Notes under the pieces: generated by a model
What the model was told of the DNA's origin: nothing
Database searches by the model: none
What the model saw: only the letters and a program-made list of their open reading frames with translations
Virus record (IMG/VR): IMGVR_UViG_3300047472_000128
Location: 1 to 58,518 of that record
DNA length: 58,518 nt
Strand: one strand, 5' to 3'
Source of the DNA: a virus
Translations under genes and position numbers: made by a program
Shown here: piece by piece, positions 47,257-53,956 of the stretch
How the letters are laid out: every line of letters begins with the position of its first letter
How positions within the stretch are numbered: position 1 is the first letter of the stretch

Positions 47257-47763
47257 ATGCACGCCAGCCAGCTCGCCGACGTTAAGGCCCTCCTCCGCAT
47301 CGTCGACACCGCGCCGCAGATCCTGCGCGACGAGATGATCGGCCAGTACTCCGGCATCATCGCCGTCTGCCGCTTCATCATCTCCGAGGAGGTCACCGCG
47401 ATCAGCGACGCGTTCGCCGCCGACCTCGCCCAGTTGCGGGCCGACTTCCACACCCTCGTCATCTACCAGACCTGGCAGGCGCCGGGTGAGGACATCCCCT
47501 GCGTCGTCACCACCGACGAAGACGGCTTCATCACCTCCGACTCCACCCTGACGGTCGGTGGTATCCACGTCGCCACGTTCTCGCGCCGGGGCAGCGGGCG
47601 CCTCGCCACCCTGAGCCTCGCCACGATTTCCGGGCGGATCATCGGGCTGATGCTCAACGTGGCCGCCGACTTCAGCAAGGGTGCCGCTGCGCTCACCGAG
47701 ATGCGCGACGACGAGGGCATGATCACCGGCTACAGCTTCAACGTCCGGCACCGCACGGTCTGA
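47257..47763 (+). CDS. Hypothetical protein
   Basis: 168 residues with GAAGGAG upstream. Helical first half (ADVKALLRIVDTAPQILRDEMIGQYSGIIAVCRFIISEEVTAISDAF). The second half is beta-rich with SDSTLTVGGIHVATFSRRGSGRLATLSLATISGRIIGLML. No motifs recognised. Sits between attenuating hairpins and the sigma factor genes. Confidence 0.65.
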   Translation: MHASQLADVKALLRIVDTAPQILRDEMIGQYSGIIAVCRFIISEEVTAISDAFAADLAQLRADFHTLVIYQTWQAPGEDIPCVVTTDEDGFITSDSTLTVGGIHVATFSRRGSGRLATLSLATISGRIIGLMLNVAADFSKGAAALTEMRDDEGMITGYSFNVRHRTV

Positions 47764-47841
47764 CAGTCGCGCCGGCACACACGGGCTCGTACCGTGGGCG
47801 TCCGGGAGGCGATCAGCCCACCCCCATCCCTGAGGAGTGCC

Positions 47842-48006
47842 ATGAGCAAGCAGCCCAAGTCCGAGCCGCTCGGCGACCGCACGCAGCGCCCCCACGACCC
47901 GGACGGTTGGCGGGTCGAACGTGACCACACCGAACCGACCGGCATCCAGCAGGACGACCGCAACGGCTGGCCCGCCGGTGACCCGAACCGGGGGCGCAGG
48001 GCATGA
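47842..48006 (+). CDS. Small polar protein
   Basis: 54 residues from ATG 47842 after GAGGAG. Very hydrophilic: SKQPKSEPLGDRTQRPHDPD then WRVERDHTEPTGIQQDDRNG. Probably disordered. Overlaps the sigma factor start as ATGA; being that small and coupled it might be an anti-sigma-like partner, but nothing in the sequence shows it. Confidence 0.55.
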   Translation: MSKQPKSEPLGDRTQRPHDPDGWRVERDHTEPTGIQQDDRNGWPAGDPNRGRRA

Positions 48007-48578
48007 CCACCACCGTTGACACCGAAGCGCCGGCGGTTGTGACCCGGGCGCAGGCTGGCGACCCTGCCGCGATCGCCGAGCTGTATGAGCAGTACTGGGG
48101 GTTGGTGTTCCGGTTCTGTTATCGGCGGACGAGTAACACGCACATGGCGGAGGATCTGGCCACGGACGTGTTCGTTCGCCTGATCAAAAAGGTCGACACG
48201 TTCGAATGGCGGGGGACTGCGCTCGGGGCGTGGCTTCTCATCGTGGCCCGGAACCTCATCGCTGACCGGTATAAGTCGAAGCCGTATCAGAAAGAAGTCC
48301 ATTCCGGGGTGGGTGTCGACTACGCCAGCGAATACCCGGCAGTCGGCCCCAGCCCGGAAGACGTGGCGACCGATCTCATCACCCATGAGACGGTCATCCG
48401 CATGATGGACCAGCTCAGCCCAGATCAGCGGGAGGTGCTGCGTCTGCGGTTCCTGTGTGAGATGTCGATGGAGGAAGCCGCCGCCGCCATGGGCAAAGAG
48501 GTCAGCTCCATCAAGGCGTTGCAGTTCCGGGCGGTACGGTCGATGCGGCGCCTGTTCCCGGACGGGAGCCCTCTGTGA
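48003..48578 (+). CDS. ECF-type RNA polymerase sigma factor
   Basis: 191 residues. Region 2: AIAELYEQYWGLVFRFCYRRTSNTHMAEDLATDVFVRLIKKVDTFEWRG (about 24-75), including the -10-recognising helix. Region 4: MMDQLSPDQREVLRLRFLCEMSMEEAAAAMGKEVSSIKALQFRAVRSMRRLF (about 130-185). Linker lacks extra domains. Redirects RNA polymerase, probably to a set of phage promoters, such as late genes. No anti-sigma protein recognised nearby. Confidence 0.9.
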   Translation: MTTTVDTEAPAVVTRAQAGDPAAIAELYEQYWGLVFRFCYRRTSNTHMAEDLATDVFVRLIKKVDTFEWRGTALGAWLLIVARNLIADRYKSKPYQKEVHSGVGVDYASEYPAVGPSPEDVATDLITHETVIRMMDQLSPDQREVLRLRFLCEMSMEEAAAAMGKEVSSIKALQFRAVRSMRRLFPDGSPL

Positions 48579-48808
48579 GCCCGCGTAAGAAGCTGTGGCG
48601 GGTGACGTCGGGGTGGACGTACGGGCGGAAAATCGACCCGGACAGTGTCCATCGTCCCGAGTCCAGGGCGAAGGCGTACCGCATCCACGTCGAGAACGCG
48701 CACCAGGCGAGAACCCACTCGTTCGTTCAGGTCTGGTACGACGCCCGCGACGGGCACGGGTGGCAGTTGTACGAAACCCTCCCGATCGAAGGCGGCCCGA
48801 AAGGGTGA
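48575..48808 (+). CDS. Small hypothetical protein
   Basis: 77 residues, GTG start overlapping the sigma stop as GTGA. RKKLWRVTSGWTYGRKIDPDSVHRPESRAKAYRIHVENAHQARTHSFVQVWYDARDGHGWQLYE: basic, with a small beta fold. Last gene of the rightward operon. Function unknown. Confidence 0.65.
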   Translation: MSPRKKLWRVTSGWTYGRKIDPDSVHRPESRAKAYRIHVENAHQARTHSFVQVWYDARDGHGWQLYETLPIEGGPKG

Positions 48809-48816
48809 CGGTACGA

Positions 48817-48857
48817 GCGAAGGCCCCCACCGGGAGACATTCGGTGGGGGCCTTCGC
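48817..48857. terminator. Bidirectional terminator between convergent units
   Basis: A 16-bp perfect stem, GCGAAGGCCCCCACCG with its complement, closes a 9-nt loop. TGTTGG follows on the plus side. It lies between the operon ending at 48808 and the convergent gene ending at 48884. Confidence 0.85.
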
Positions 48858-48883
48858 TGTTGGAGCATCCCGCGGTGAGGGTA

Positions 48884-49225
48884 TCAGGCGGTCACGGGGG
48901 AGCCGGCGGCGACCCAGGCTTCGCGGGCGGCGCGGGAGACGCGGCCGGATGCCTTGAGGGGGGTGCCCTGCGCGGTGTGCCAGGCCCGGATGGTGGTGTC
49001 GCGGGCCTTGTCCTCGGCGGACGGGGAACGCTTGGCGCGGGCGCCCTTGCCGAGCTTCCGGCCGGCGTCGAGGTACGGGGACACGGCGGCCATGAAGAGC
49101 TGGAAGTTGATGTCGCCGAGGTCGACTTCGGTCGCGACGCTGTCGATGACGATGGTGTGCGGCTTGGCGTCGGGGGTGCGGTCGAGGTCGTCGACTCGGA
49201 TGGGCTGGGCGTTGATGACGGCCAT
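48884..49225 (-). CDS. Lsr2-like nucleoid-associated protein
   Basis: 113 residues, AAAGGA site. N-terminal oligomerisation domain: VATEVDLGDINFQLFMAAVSPYLDAGRKLG (about 30-59), matching Lsr2 EIDLS...LRxxLxPYVxAGRRVG. C-terminal DNA-binding domain: ARDTTIRAWHTAQGTPLKASGRVSRAAREAWVAAG (about 74-108). The RGR minor-groove hook is SGR here. Lsr2 silences AT-rich, foreign DNA; a phage copy could compete with host Lsr2 or organise phage DNA. Confidence 0.82.
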   Translation of the reverse strand: MAVINAQPIRVDDLDRTPDAKPHTIVIDSVATEVDLGDINFQLFMAAVSPYLDAGRKLGKGARAKRSPSAEDKARDTTIRAWHTAQGTPLKASGRVSRAAREAWVAAGSPVTA

Positions 49226-49237
49226 GGTGGTCCTTTG

Positions 49238-49573
49238 CTATGTGGTGGGGCGATTGGTTTCGCCCATCATAGCGGTGCCATCCTGTTTTTGTTGCGTGAG
49301 GGTGGTGAGGTGCTTGTTCGTTTCGGTTTGCTGGTCGCGGATCATTGCCAGCATTTCGGTGGTGTTGCCGTTGACGTGGTTCTTCACGGCCTGGATTTCG
49401 CGGGTCTGTTCCTGGATTTTCGCTACGCCGAGGGTGGCGATGACGGGGATCACAACGAGCGACACCACGGTCAAGATGACCGTGGTGTCGACTTTCATCG
49501 CGGCGAGGACCGTCACGCACCCCACCACGAAGCAGGCAACGAAGGTTAGGGCTATGACAACAGCGCGGTCCAC
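49238..49573 (-). CDS. Holin-like membrane protein
   Basis: 111 residues from GTG 49571-49573 (GAGAGG upstream); ATG 49630 would add 19 residues. Two membrane helices at about 4-26 (AVVIALTFVACFVVGCVTVLAAM) and 31-50 (VILTVVSLVVIPVIATLGVA). A polar helix follows (KIQEQTREIQAVKNHVNGNTTEMLAMIRDQQTETNKHL). Charged C-terminus and closeness to the endolysin gene fit a class II holin. Confidence 0.65.
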   Translation of the reverse strand: MDRAVVIALTFVACFVVGCVTVLAAMKVDTTVILTVVSLVVIPVIATLGVAKIQEQTREIQAVKNHVNGNTTEMLAMIRDQQTETNKHLTTLTQQKQDGTAMMGETNRPTT

Positions 49574-49631
49574 GGGAACCCTCTCGATTGGTTCCGAGGA
49601 TCGTACTCCCTGCCGCGCTTCTCGTGTCATG

Positions 49632-49736
49632 TCAGCCGTTCAGCCTGTGCTTCCCCGCGTACGGTCCGCCCTGCCGGCGTTCCCACCGGTGCTGGAGTTT
49701 AGCGGCGATGGCCCCGCCGATCAGCATGAGGGTCAT
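49632..49736 (-). CDS. 34-residue small protein
   Basis: ATG 49734-49736 overlaps the previous stop as ATGA. MTLMLIGGAIAAKLQHRWER then RQGGPYAGKHRLNG: short hydrophobic start, basic tail. Lies next to the holin-like gene, so it may be a lysis accessory. Included because of coupling and because no other gene fills the space. Confidence 0.45.
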   Translation of the reverse strand: MTLMLIGGAIAAKLQHRWERRQGGPYAGKHRLNG

Positions 49737-49885
49737 CGGGTGGGCCTCCAGCTCCACATGCGGACGGTGCGCTGCCCGGCGATGAGCTCGGCGAGGGGCT
49801 TCTCTTGCCCTGGGGCGCGGAAGGTCTCTCCGTCGGCGAGGGGCTGGTACGCGGTGCGGGTGTCGCGGTGCTTCCTGCGGATCAT
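49733..49885 (-). CDS. 50-residue basic protein
   Basis: ATG 49883-49885 follows a strong CGAAGGAG site. MIRRKHRDTRTAYQPLADGE then TFRAPGQEKPLAELIAGQRT. The rest ends in VRMWSWRPTR. Single small domain at best. Lies between holin-like and endolysin-side genes. Function unknown. Confidence 0.6.
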   Translation of the reverse strand: MIRRKHRDTRTAYQPLADGETFRAPGQEKPLAELIAGQRTVRMWSWRPTR

Positions 49886-49907
49886 GGGATGCTCCTTCGG
49901 ATAGAAC

Positions 49908-49935
49908 GCGACCCTACCAACCGTGGTAGGGCCGC
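49908..49935 (-). terminator. Stem-loop between small lysis-region genes
   Basis: GCG-A-CCCTACCA pairs with TGGTAGGG-C-CGC around ACCG. On the minus strand GTTCTAT follows the stem. It separates the endolysin operon (ending at 49959) from the holin-side genes, which then need their own start site or read-through. Confidence 0.65.
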
Positions 49936-49958
49936 GTCCATAGACGGAGTGTGCCGGT

Positions 49959-50186
49959 CTACGCGGTCGGCTCTTCGGTGAACGTGAGCGTGTACGCCTT
50001 GCCCTGCTCGAACCGGTCAGCAACCGGCCCGTTGAGCGTCATGGTGAGGCTGAGCGCGGGCGTCCACTTCGCCCATTCCTTGTTCCGGTCGTCGTTGTAG
50101 TCGGCCCCGAACACGACAACCGCCTGACGGTTGTCGCCTTCGCCGGTCTCGGTCTTGCTGCCGCAGAAAATCTTCGCTGTGATCAT
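49959..50186 (-). CDS. Small hypothetical protein
   Basis: 75 residues, coupled by ATGA to the gene before. MITAKIFCGSKTETGEGDNRQAVVVFGADYNDDRNKEWAKWTPALSLTMTLNGPVADRFEQGKAYTLTF: a beta-rich fold like small virion or cell-wall-contact modules. Seen as unassigned protein next to lysins in related phages (from memory). Confidence 0.65.
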   Translation of the reverse strand: MITAKIFCGSKTETGEGDNRQAVVVFGADYNDDRNKEWAKWTPALSLTMTLNGPVADRFEQGKAYTLTFTEEPTA

Positions 50187-50413
50187 GTCTCGGATCCTAC
50201 CGTGGGCGCCCCGAACACCTCGGCCAGCTTCTCGGCGATGAACTCGTCACGCTGGTGGGGCTTCTCGTGGAAGAGGTAGTACTGGGCGCCATCGATCGGC
50301 CACCGACGGATGACGTGGGTCTTCCAGAGCAGGTTGAGTTCCCACGCGTTGTCCTGGGCCTTGTCGTCCCAGGTGGTGAGGAAACGGACCTCGAAGTTGA
50401 GGATCTCCCGCAT
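50183..50413 (-). CDS. Small hypothetical protein
   Basis: 76 residues, TGATG overlap with the endolysin stop. MREILNFEVRFLTTWDDKAQDNAWELNLLWKTHVIRRWPIDGAQYYLFHEK: small alpha/beta protein. Function unknown, co-expressed with the endolysin. Confidence 0.65.
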   Translation of the reverse strand: MREILNFEVRFLTTWDDKAQDNAWELNLLWKTHVIRRWPIDGAQYYLFHEKPHQRDEFIAEKLAEVFGAPTVGSET

Positions 50414-51048
50414 CAGGATCGCCAGAGCGCCGCGCGGGTCGCGGGACCAGCTTGTCCGTCGCCGACCTTCCGCCCGTTGACGATCTTGACGGACTTCGCG
50501 ACGTTGAACCGAACCTGGAACGCCGACAGAGCAGCGACCGTCTTCGCCCCCATGTCGCCGTCGATGGCGAGGGGGTACCAGTAGCCGTTCAGGTACGCCT
50601 GCAACTGCTTCACCTGCTCGCCCTCAGATCCCTCACGCAGCAGCGACCACACCGGCATCGACGGGATGAACAGCCACGGCACCTTCGACCCCTCGGCCGC
50701 GGAGGTGAGTTCGATTTCCTCGTGGATGTGCGTGAGGTGCTTGTTCTTCCCGTCGTACTCGTGCGGGGCCGCGCTGTCGACGTGCTTGTTCCAGATCCGC
50801 CCGTTGTGGATGACCAACCGGGTGGACGGGTGGTGGAGGCGGGTGGCGAGCATCGTCGGTTTGTGCCGGCGCGCTACCCCGCTGTCCCGGGCGTGGACGC
50901 AGCCCTTCGAGTCGGGGCAGTGCTTCGAGCTGCGGGGGTGGTTGTCGTCGCAGATCCACCCGTCCAAGCTCGTTTCGGTGCCGGGCCAACGCGCCATCTC
51001 GCCCTGGTGGAGACGGACCAGCGACGGCGCCTCGTACGCCTTAGGCAT
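50413..51048 (-). CDS. Endolysin: metallopeptidase-like plus peptidoglycan-binding domain
   Basis: 211 residues. GCVHARDSGVARRHK, RLVIHNGRIWN and YDGKNKHLTHIHEEIE (H52 and H107/H109 as candidate zinc ligands) resemble the VanY/M15-type lysin domain of actinobacteriophages (VIWNRRIWS ... YTGxNPHTxHVH). The C-terminal about 75 residues (LLREGSEGEQVKQLQAYLNG, LAIDGDMGAKTVAALSAFQ) form a classic PG_binding_1 domain. It would cut peptide cross-bridges of the cell wall. Confidence 0.8.
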   Translation of the reverse strand: MPKAYEAPSLVRLHQGEMARWPGTETSLDGWICDDNHPRSSKHCPDSKGCVHARDSGVARRHKPTMLATRLHHPSTRLVIHNGRIWNKHVDSAAPHEYDGKNKHLTHIHEEIELTSAAEGSKVPWLFIPSMPVWSLLREGSEGEQVKQLQAYLNGYWYPLAIDGDMGAKTVAALSAFQVRFNVAKSVKIVNGRKVGDGQAGPATRAALWRS

Positions 51049-51178
51049 TGGCGGGTTCCTCGCCGTTGGCCGGCTGGTCGCCGCTTTCCGTGTCGGGGAT
51101 GCGGTTGCCGGTGTGCTGTTCGGGGTTGTCGTCTTCGTCGACCACGGCGTTGGTGGTGTTGATCTCAGGGTCGGTCAT
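51041..51178 (-). CDS. 45-residue acidic protein
   Basis: ATG 51176-51178 (ATGA overlap). MTDPEINTTNAVVDEDDNPE then QHTGNRIPDTESGDQPANGE; highly acidic and probably unstructured. It overlaps the endolysin start by 8 nt, which suggests that its main effect may be translational coupling of the lysin. Confidence 0.55.
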   Translation of the reverse strand: MTDPEINTTNAVVDEDDNPEQHTGNRIPDTESGDQPANGEEPANA

Positions 51179-51510
51179 GACGGGGAGTCTACCAGCGGCG
51201 GGGTGATCAGTTCGGTGGCGGATTCGTTCCAGGCGATCGAGTCCTGCTCGTACTGCTCGGCGAGTTCGCTGAGCCACCCACGCAGCCGGTTGCGGTAGCC
51301 GTCGTCGATGACCAGGAATGCCCATCCGGCGTTCTGGTACGGGGATGTGGAGGGGGACACCCACGCGCCGTGGATCTCGCTGGCGGCGGATTCGATGGCT
51401 CGGTGGGTGTCGTGGTGGAAGTTGAACCATTGGCGCTGGGTCAGCTTGTTATCGCTGTTGCCGATGGCGACGTGGACGATGAGGGGTTCGGGGGTTTCGT
51501 TTTCGGCCAT
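51175..51510 (-). CDS. Hypothetical protein, first gene of the lysis operon
   Basis: 111 residues from ATG 51508-51510, six nt after TACCAT and without a ribosome site, so probably leaderless. PLIVHVAIGNSDNKLTQRQWFNFHHDTHRAIESAASEIHGAWVS then YQNAGWAFLVIDDGYRNRLRGWLSELAEQYEQDSIAW. An alpha/beta protein seen only as uncharacterised phage gene. Longer in-frame start at 51543 lacks signals. Confidence 0.65.
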   Translation of the reverse strand: MAENETPEPLIVHVAIGNSDNKLTQRQWFNFHHDTHRAIESAASEIHGAWVSPSTSPYQNAGWAFLVIDDGYRNRLRGWLSELAEQYEQDSIAWNESATELITPPLVDSPS

Positions 51511-51602
51511 GCGTGGATGGTACACGTTTTGCATCGGGCGCACGATTGAGGTAACCTCCGTGTAGCTCCGTCGCTCCTCTCCTGGTGACGATGTCCGGGG
51601 CT

Positions 51603-51684
51603 CGGGATGAACGCAAGCATCGGTTGCCTAGCTAAATGCGGGCGTAGGCGTGTCCGCGCCGGGAGTTCGATCCTCCCCATCCCA
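51603..51684 (+). tRNA. tRNA-like element, degenerate (class II length)
   Basis: T-arm GGGAG-TTCGATC-CTCCC (51661-51677) and acceptor CGGGATG (51603-51609) against CATCCCA (51678-51684) are intact apart from C1-A72. A D-arm-like GCAA-N7-TTGC follows, but no normal 5+7+5 anticodon arm can be drawn. Total 82 nt. It could be a decayed class II tRNA or a tRNA mimic; no amino acid is assigned. Confidence 0.35.
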
Positions 51685-51798
51685 CGCAGCACAGCGCCAG
51701 CCTATGCCGAACATGGAAACGGGAGTGTTGACCCAGTAATGGGGAAACCCCCATGGCGCAGAGGCGCTGCCGTCCCTTTCGGCAGGGACGGGGATGTG

Positions 51799-51863
51799 CG
51801 GGATGAGGGGCGGCTCTGTCGCTGCTCTGGCCGCATCCGTGGGGTTCGAGTCCCCCCATCCCA
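51799..51863 (+). tRNA. tRNA-like element, truncated (65 nt)
   Basis: The same acceptor pair, CGGGATG (51799-51805) and CATCCCA (51857-51863), and a T-arm GGGG-TTCGAGT-CCCC. Only 34 nt lie between acceptor and T-stem, too short for both D- and anticodon arms. Likely a remnant or mimic derived from the same ancestor as the element at 51603. Confidence 0.3.
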
Positions 51864-52031
51864 CGGGTTGGAACATTAGATCGGCGGAACAAGCACCGGC
51901 CGAGGCAGGGATTGCTGCCAGACCCGGAAATGGCCACGCAGCCGCCTCATTGTCACCCGGCACGCGGCCATTAAACGCTGACAGCCCGGAAAGACGGGCA
52001 CCCAGCGCCCCGTGAGTGGGGAATGCGAGCG

Positions 52032-52412
52032 TCACCCGGCACCGGGGTACGCGACGCGCACAACACAGGTGCCCCCGCCGGCGAGTGATGCCAAAGGGCT
52101 CGGGGTTGACCGCATCCACGACGGTACCGCCGGAATGTGGAGGCCCAGCGCCAGCGGGCCGTGCACCTCCCATTCCGCGATGGCGTGTTCGGGGCGGACT
52201 TCGTACCAGTTCCGATCGGCCGAGCCCTTCGGCGCGCGGTAGCGGAGTCGTTCGCCGAACCATCGGATCTCGCGGTCGGCGAAGCCGGGATATTGGCGGA
52301 CGTTGGCGATGGCGCCCTCACGGGCCAGTTCCTCCGTGGTGTAAACCCCGATGACCCCGTTGTCGCACTCGTCGTTGGTGTTGTAGTAGGTGACCACCCA
52401 CACCGTGGCCAT
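52032..52412 (-). CDS. Hypothetical protein
   Basis: 126 residues. MATVWVVTYYNTNDECDNGVIGVYTTEELAREGAIANVRQYPG is typical of a small phage protein fold with a VVTYY strand and a helix; DREIRWFGERLRYRAPKG and a C-terminal part with VVRVAYPGAG follow. Coupled to the upstream gene by one base. No function known. Confidence 0.65.
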   Translation of the reverse strand: MATVWVVTYYNTNDECDNGVIGVYTTEELAREGAIANVRQYPGFADREIRWFGERLRYRAPKGSADRNWYEVRPEHAIAEWEVHGPLALGLHIPAVPSWMRSTPSPLASLAGGGTCVVRVAYPGAG

Positions 52413-52846
52413 CAGTGCCGCCTGCGCTTGCGCCTCTTGGCCGGCGTGACGTGGCTGGGCTTGTAGGGTCCGCCTGTGAACCGCCTGCGGGTGTGGTCGG
52501 TGCCCTCAGGGTCGACGCGGTAGGCGAGGCCGAGGAGGGCGCGGCCCTGCGTGGGTTCGAGGACCCCGACCGGCTTGGGCTTCGGCGGGTGGTTGAGCCG
52601 GTACGTCGCGATCCGGTACGCAGCGAACCAGCGCCGGTATTCCTCGCGCTCGTGGACACCAGCCCGATTGCGGAACGCGGCCCTGGTCTTCGGGATGGAA
52701 CCGGTACCGACACCGAGGCGCGCTCCGTGGTCGCGGGCCCATTCGCTGCCGGGCCAGCGGGCGCAGTTCTCGGTGTGGTCCCAGCCGGGACCCCAGAACG
52801 AGCCGCATTCGCAAGTACGCATACCTGTCCTCTTGTCGTGGTTCAT
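52412..52846 (-). CDS. Zinc-ribbon protein of unknown function
   Basis: 144 residues from ATG 52844-52846 (ATGA overlap); ATG 52822 with its own GAGGA site is an alternative. RTCECGSFWGPGWDHTENC is a Cys/His knuckle; the remainder is very basic, ending KPSHVTPAKRRKRRRH, which suggests nucleic-acid binding. Function unknown. Confidence 0.6.
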   Translation of the reverse strand: MNHDKRTGMRTCECGSFWGPGWDHTENCARWPGSEWARDHGARLGVGTGSIPKTRAAFRNRAGVHEREEYRRWFAAYRIATYRLNHPPKPKPVGVLEPTQGRALLGLAYRVDPEGTDHTRRRFTGGPYKPSHVTPAKRRKRRRH

Positions 52847-53196
52847 GCGGGTGATCCTACCGGTACGACGGTGAGCTTCCCGCCCGCGGCCTCCACCTTC
52901 TCGGCGACCTTTCGGCGGCGTCGCTTCCACCGGTCGTCGTCGTCTTTTACCTGCCAGATCACCCAGGCGAGAGCGAATCCTAGGACCGCGTTGAACCAGT
53001 CTGGGGAGCCGTGTGCGAGCTGGTAGGCGACGACGATGACGTGTGCGGGCAGGTACAGGGGGCGGAGTTCGAAGAACGCGTGACTGATGACGCGCGGCAC
53101 TTCGCCTGTTACCAGCTTGCTCACCATGCGCAGGATGATGACGGACGGCATCAGCCAGTCGATCGCGTCGGCTACCCGATAGATCACGTTGACCAT
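52843..53196 (-). CDS. Membrane protein
   Basis: 117 residues. The start at 53196 overlaps the preceding stop. Hydrophobic segments near 10-26 (AIDWLMPSVIILRMV), 44-62 (YLPAHVIVVAYQLAH) and 68-82 (FNAVLGFALAWVIW), then a basic coiled tail (RWKRRRRKVAEKVEAAGGK). Role unknown. A second holin candidate in principle, but far from the endolysin. Confidence 0.6.
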   Translation of the reverse strand: MVNVIYRVADAIDWLMPSVIILRMVSKLVTGEVPRVISHAFFELRPLYLPAHVIVVAYQLAHGSPDWFNAVLGFALAWVIWQVKDDDDRWKRRRRKVAEKVEAAGGKLTVVPVGSPA

Positions 53197-53390
53197 GTCT
53201 GCCCGCATCCCGTGCACGTCCAGATCTTGCGCGCCCCGCTGTCGACCAGCTCGGACTTGAGCCACGTCTCACCGGTGTTGCGCCCGTGGTGGACGCATCC
53301 CCGCTGCTGGATTTGGCGGCGTATGTTCTGGCCGACCCAGACCCCGGCGATGCAGACCACAATGATCACGATCCAGTGCGCCGGGTTCAC
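53184..53390 (-). CDS. Membrane-anchored zinc-ribbon protein
   Basis: 68 residues. Membrane helix 5-20 (HWIVIIVVCIAGVWVG), then CVHHGRNTGETW and WTCTGCGQTW, a C-H...CxxC ribbon. ATGA overlap with the MerR gene. Unknown function. Confidence 0.6.
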   Translation of the reverse strand: MNPAHWIVIIVVCIAGVWVGQNIRRQIQQRGCVHHGRNTGETWLKSELVDSGARKIWTCTGCGQTWST

Positions 53391-53956
53391 CGCTGCGCCT
53401 CCTGTGCGAGGATCCGGAACGCGGCGAACAGTTGGTTGCCGACGAGGGTACCGATGAGGACCTGCTCCATGCGCTCGTCCGGGTTGTCGGCGGCGTACAG
53501 GGTGTTGTCGGTGGCCGCGACCGACTCGGCGGCCTGGGCGTACCGGCTGATCTGGAACCGGTGGATCGGCACCCCGTGGTCGAGGAGCGTGGTGAGCGCG
53601 GCCACCGCGGCGGCCCGCGCCGGGTGGTCCGGATCCCAGCCCATCTGCTTCGCGATGAAGTCGACCTCACCGGCGGCAATGGTGCTCGGCGGCCCGGTGA
53701 CGGTCATGTCGTGGAGAACATCACCCATCATCTCCGTCGAGGCCTTCGCATGGAAGAGCCGCTTGACGAGGTCGACGGGGACCTTGACCACATGGACGAG
53801 GGTTTGAACCACCCGAACGCGGGTGACGTGACCCTCGCCGTACCGGTGCTGGTTGGGTGAGCTGGCGGTGCCGGCGGGGAGGACACCTTCGCGGAGGTAG
53901 TACTTCACGGTGGCGACGCTGGCCCCGGCGCGGTCGGCGAGTTCGGCGATTCTCAT
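53387..53956 (-). CDS. MerR-family regulator
   Basis: 189 residues from ATG 53954-53956 (ATGA overlap). MRIAELADRAGASVATVKYYLREGVLPAG, HRYGEGHVTRVRVVQTLVHV and VPVDLVKRLFHA is a complete MerR winged helix. The C-terminal 110 residues are helical and could bind a ligand or protein; no metal-binding cysteines. Likely controls this leftward small-gene block or host genes. Confidence 0.82.
   Translation of the reverse strand: MRIAELADRAGASVATVKYYLREGVLPAGTASSPNQHRYGEGHVTRVRVVQTLVHVVKVPVDLVKRLFHAKASTEMMGDVLHDMTVTGPPSTIAAGEVDFIAKQMGWDPDHPARAAAVAALTTLLDHGVPIHRFQISRYAQAAESVAATDNTLYAADNPDERMEQVLIGTLVGNQLFAAFRILAQEAQR

Larger units (their letters stand above)
51511..52031. other. Structured non-coding region, about 520 bp
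   Basis: No convincing gene on either strand. The long minus-strand frame through it contains GDSNPTD-type text that appears when tRNA genes are read backwards. Besides two tRNA-like elements it contains ATGGGG/CCCCAT (51736-51751 area) and CCGTCCC-N8-GGGACGG stems (about 51768-51789). It separates the lysis operon from the small-gene block to the right. Confidence 0.6.

Noticed and set aside
51628-52263. Minus-strand frame of 211 codons across the non-coding region
   Set aside because: Contains GDSNPTD text that arises from reading tRNA T-arms backwards; overlaps the 52032 gene; no ribosome site.
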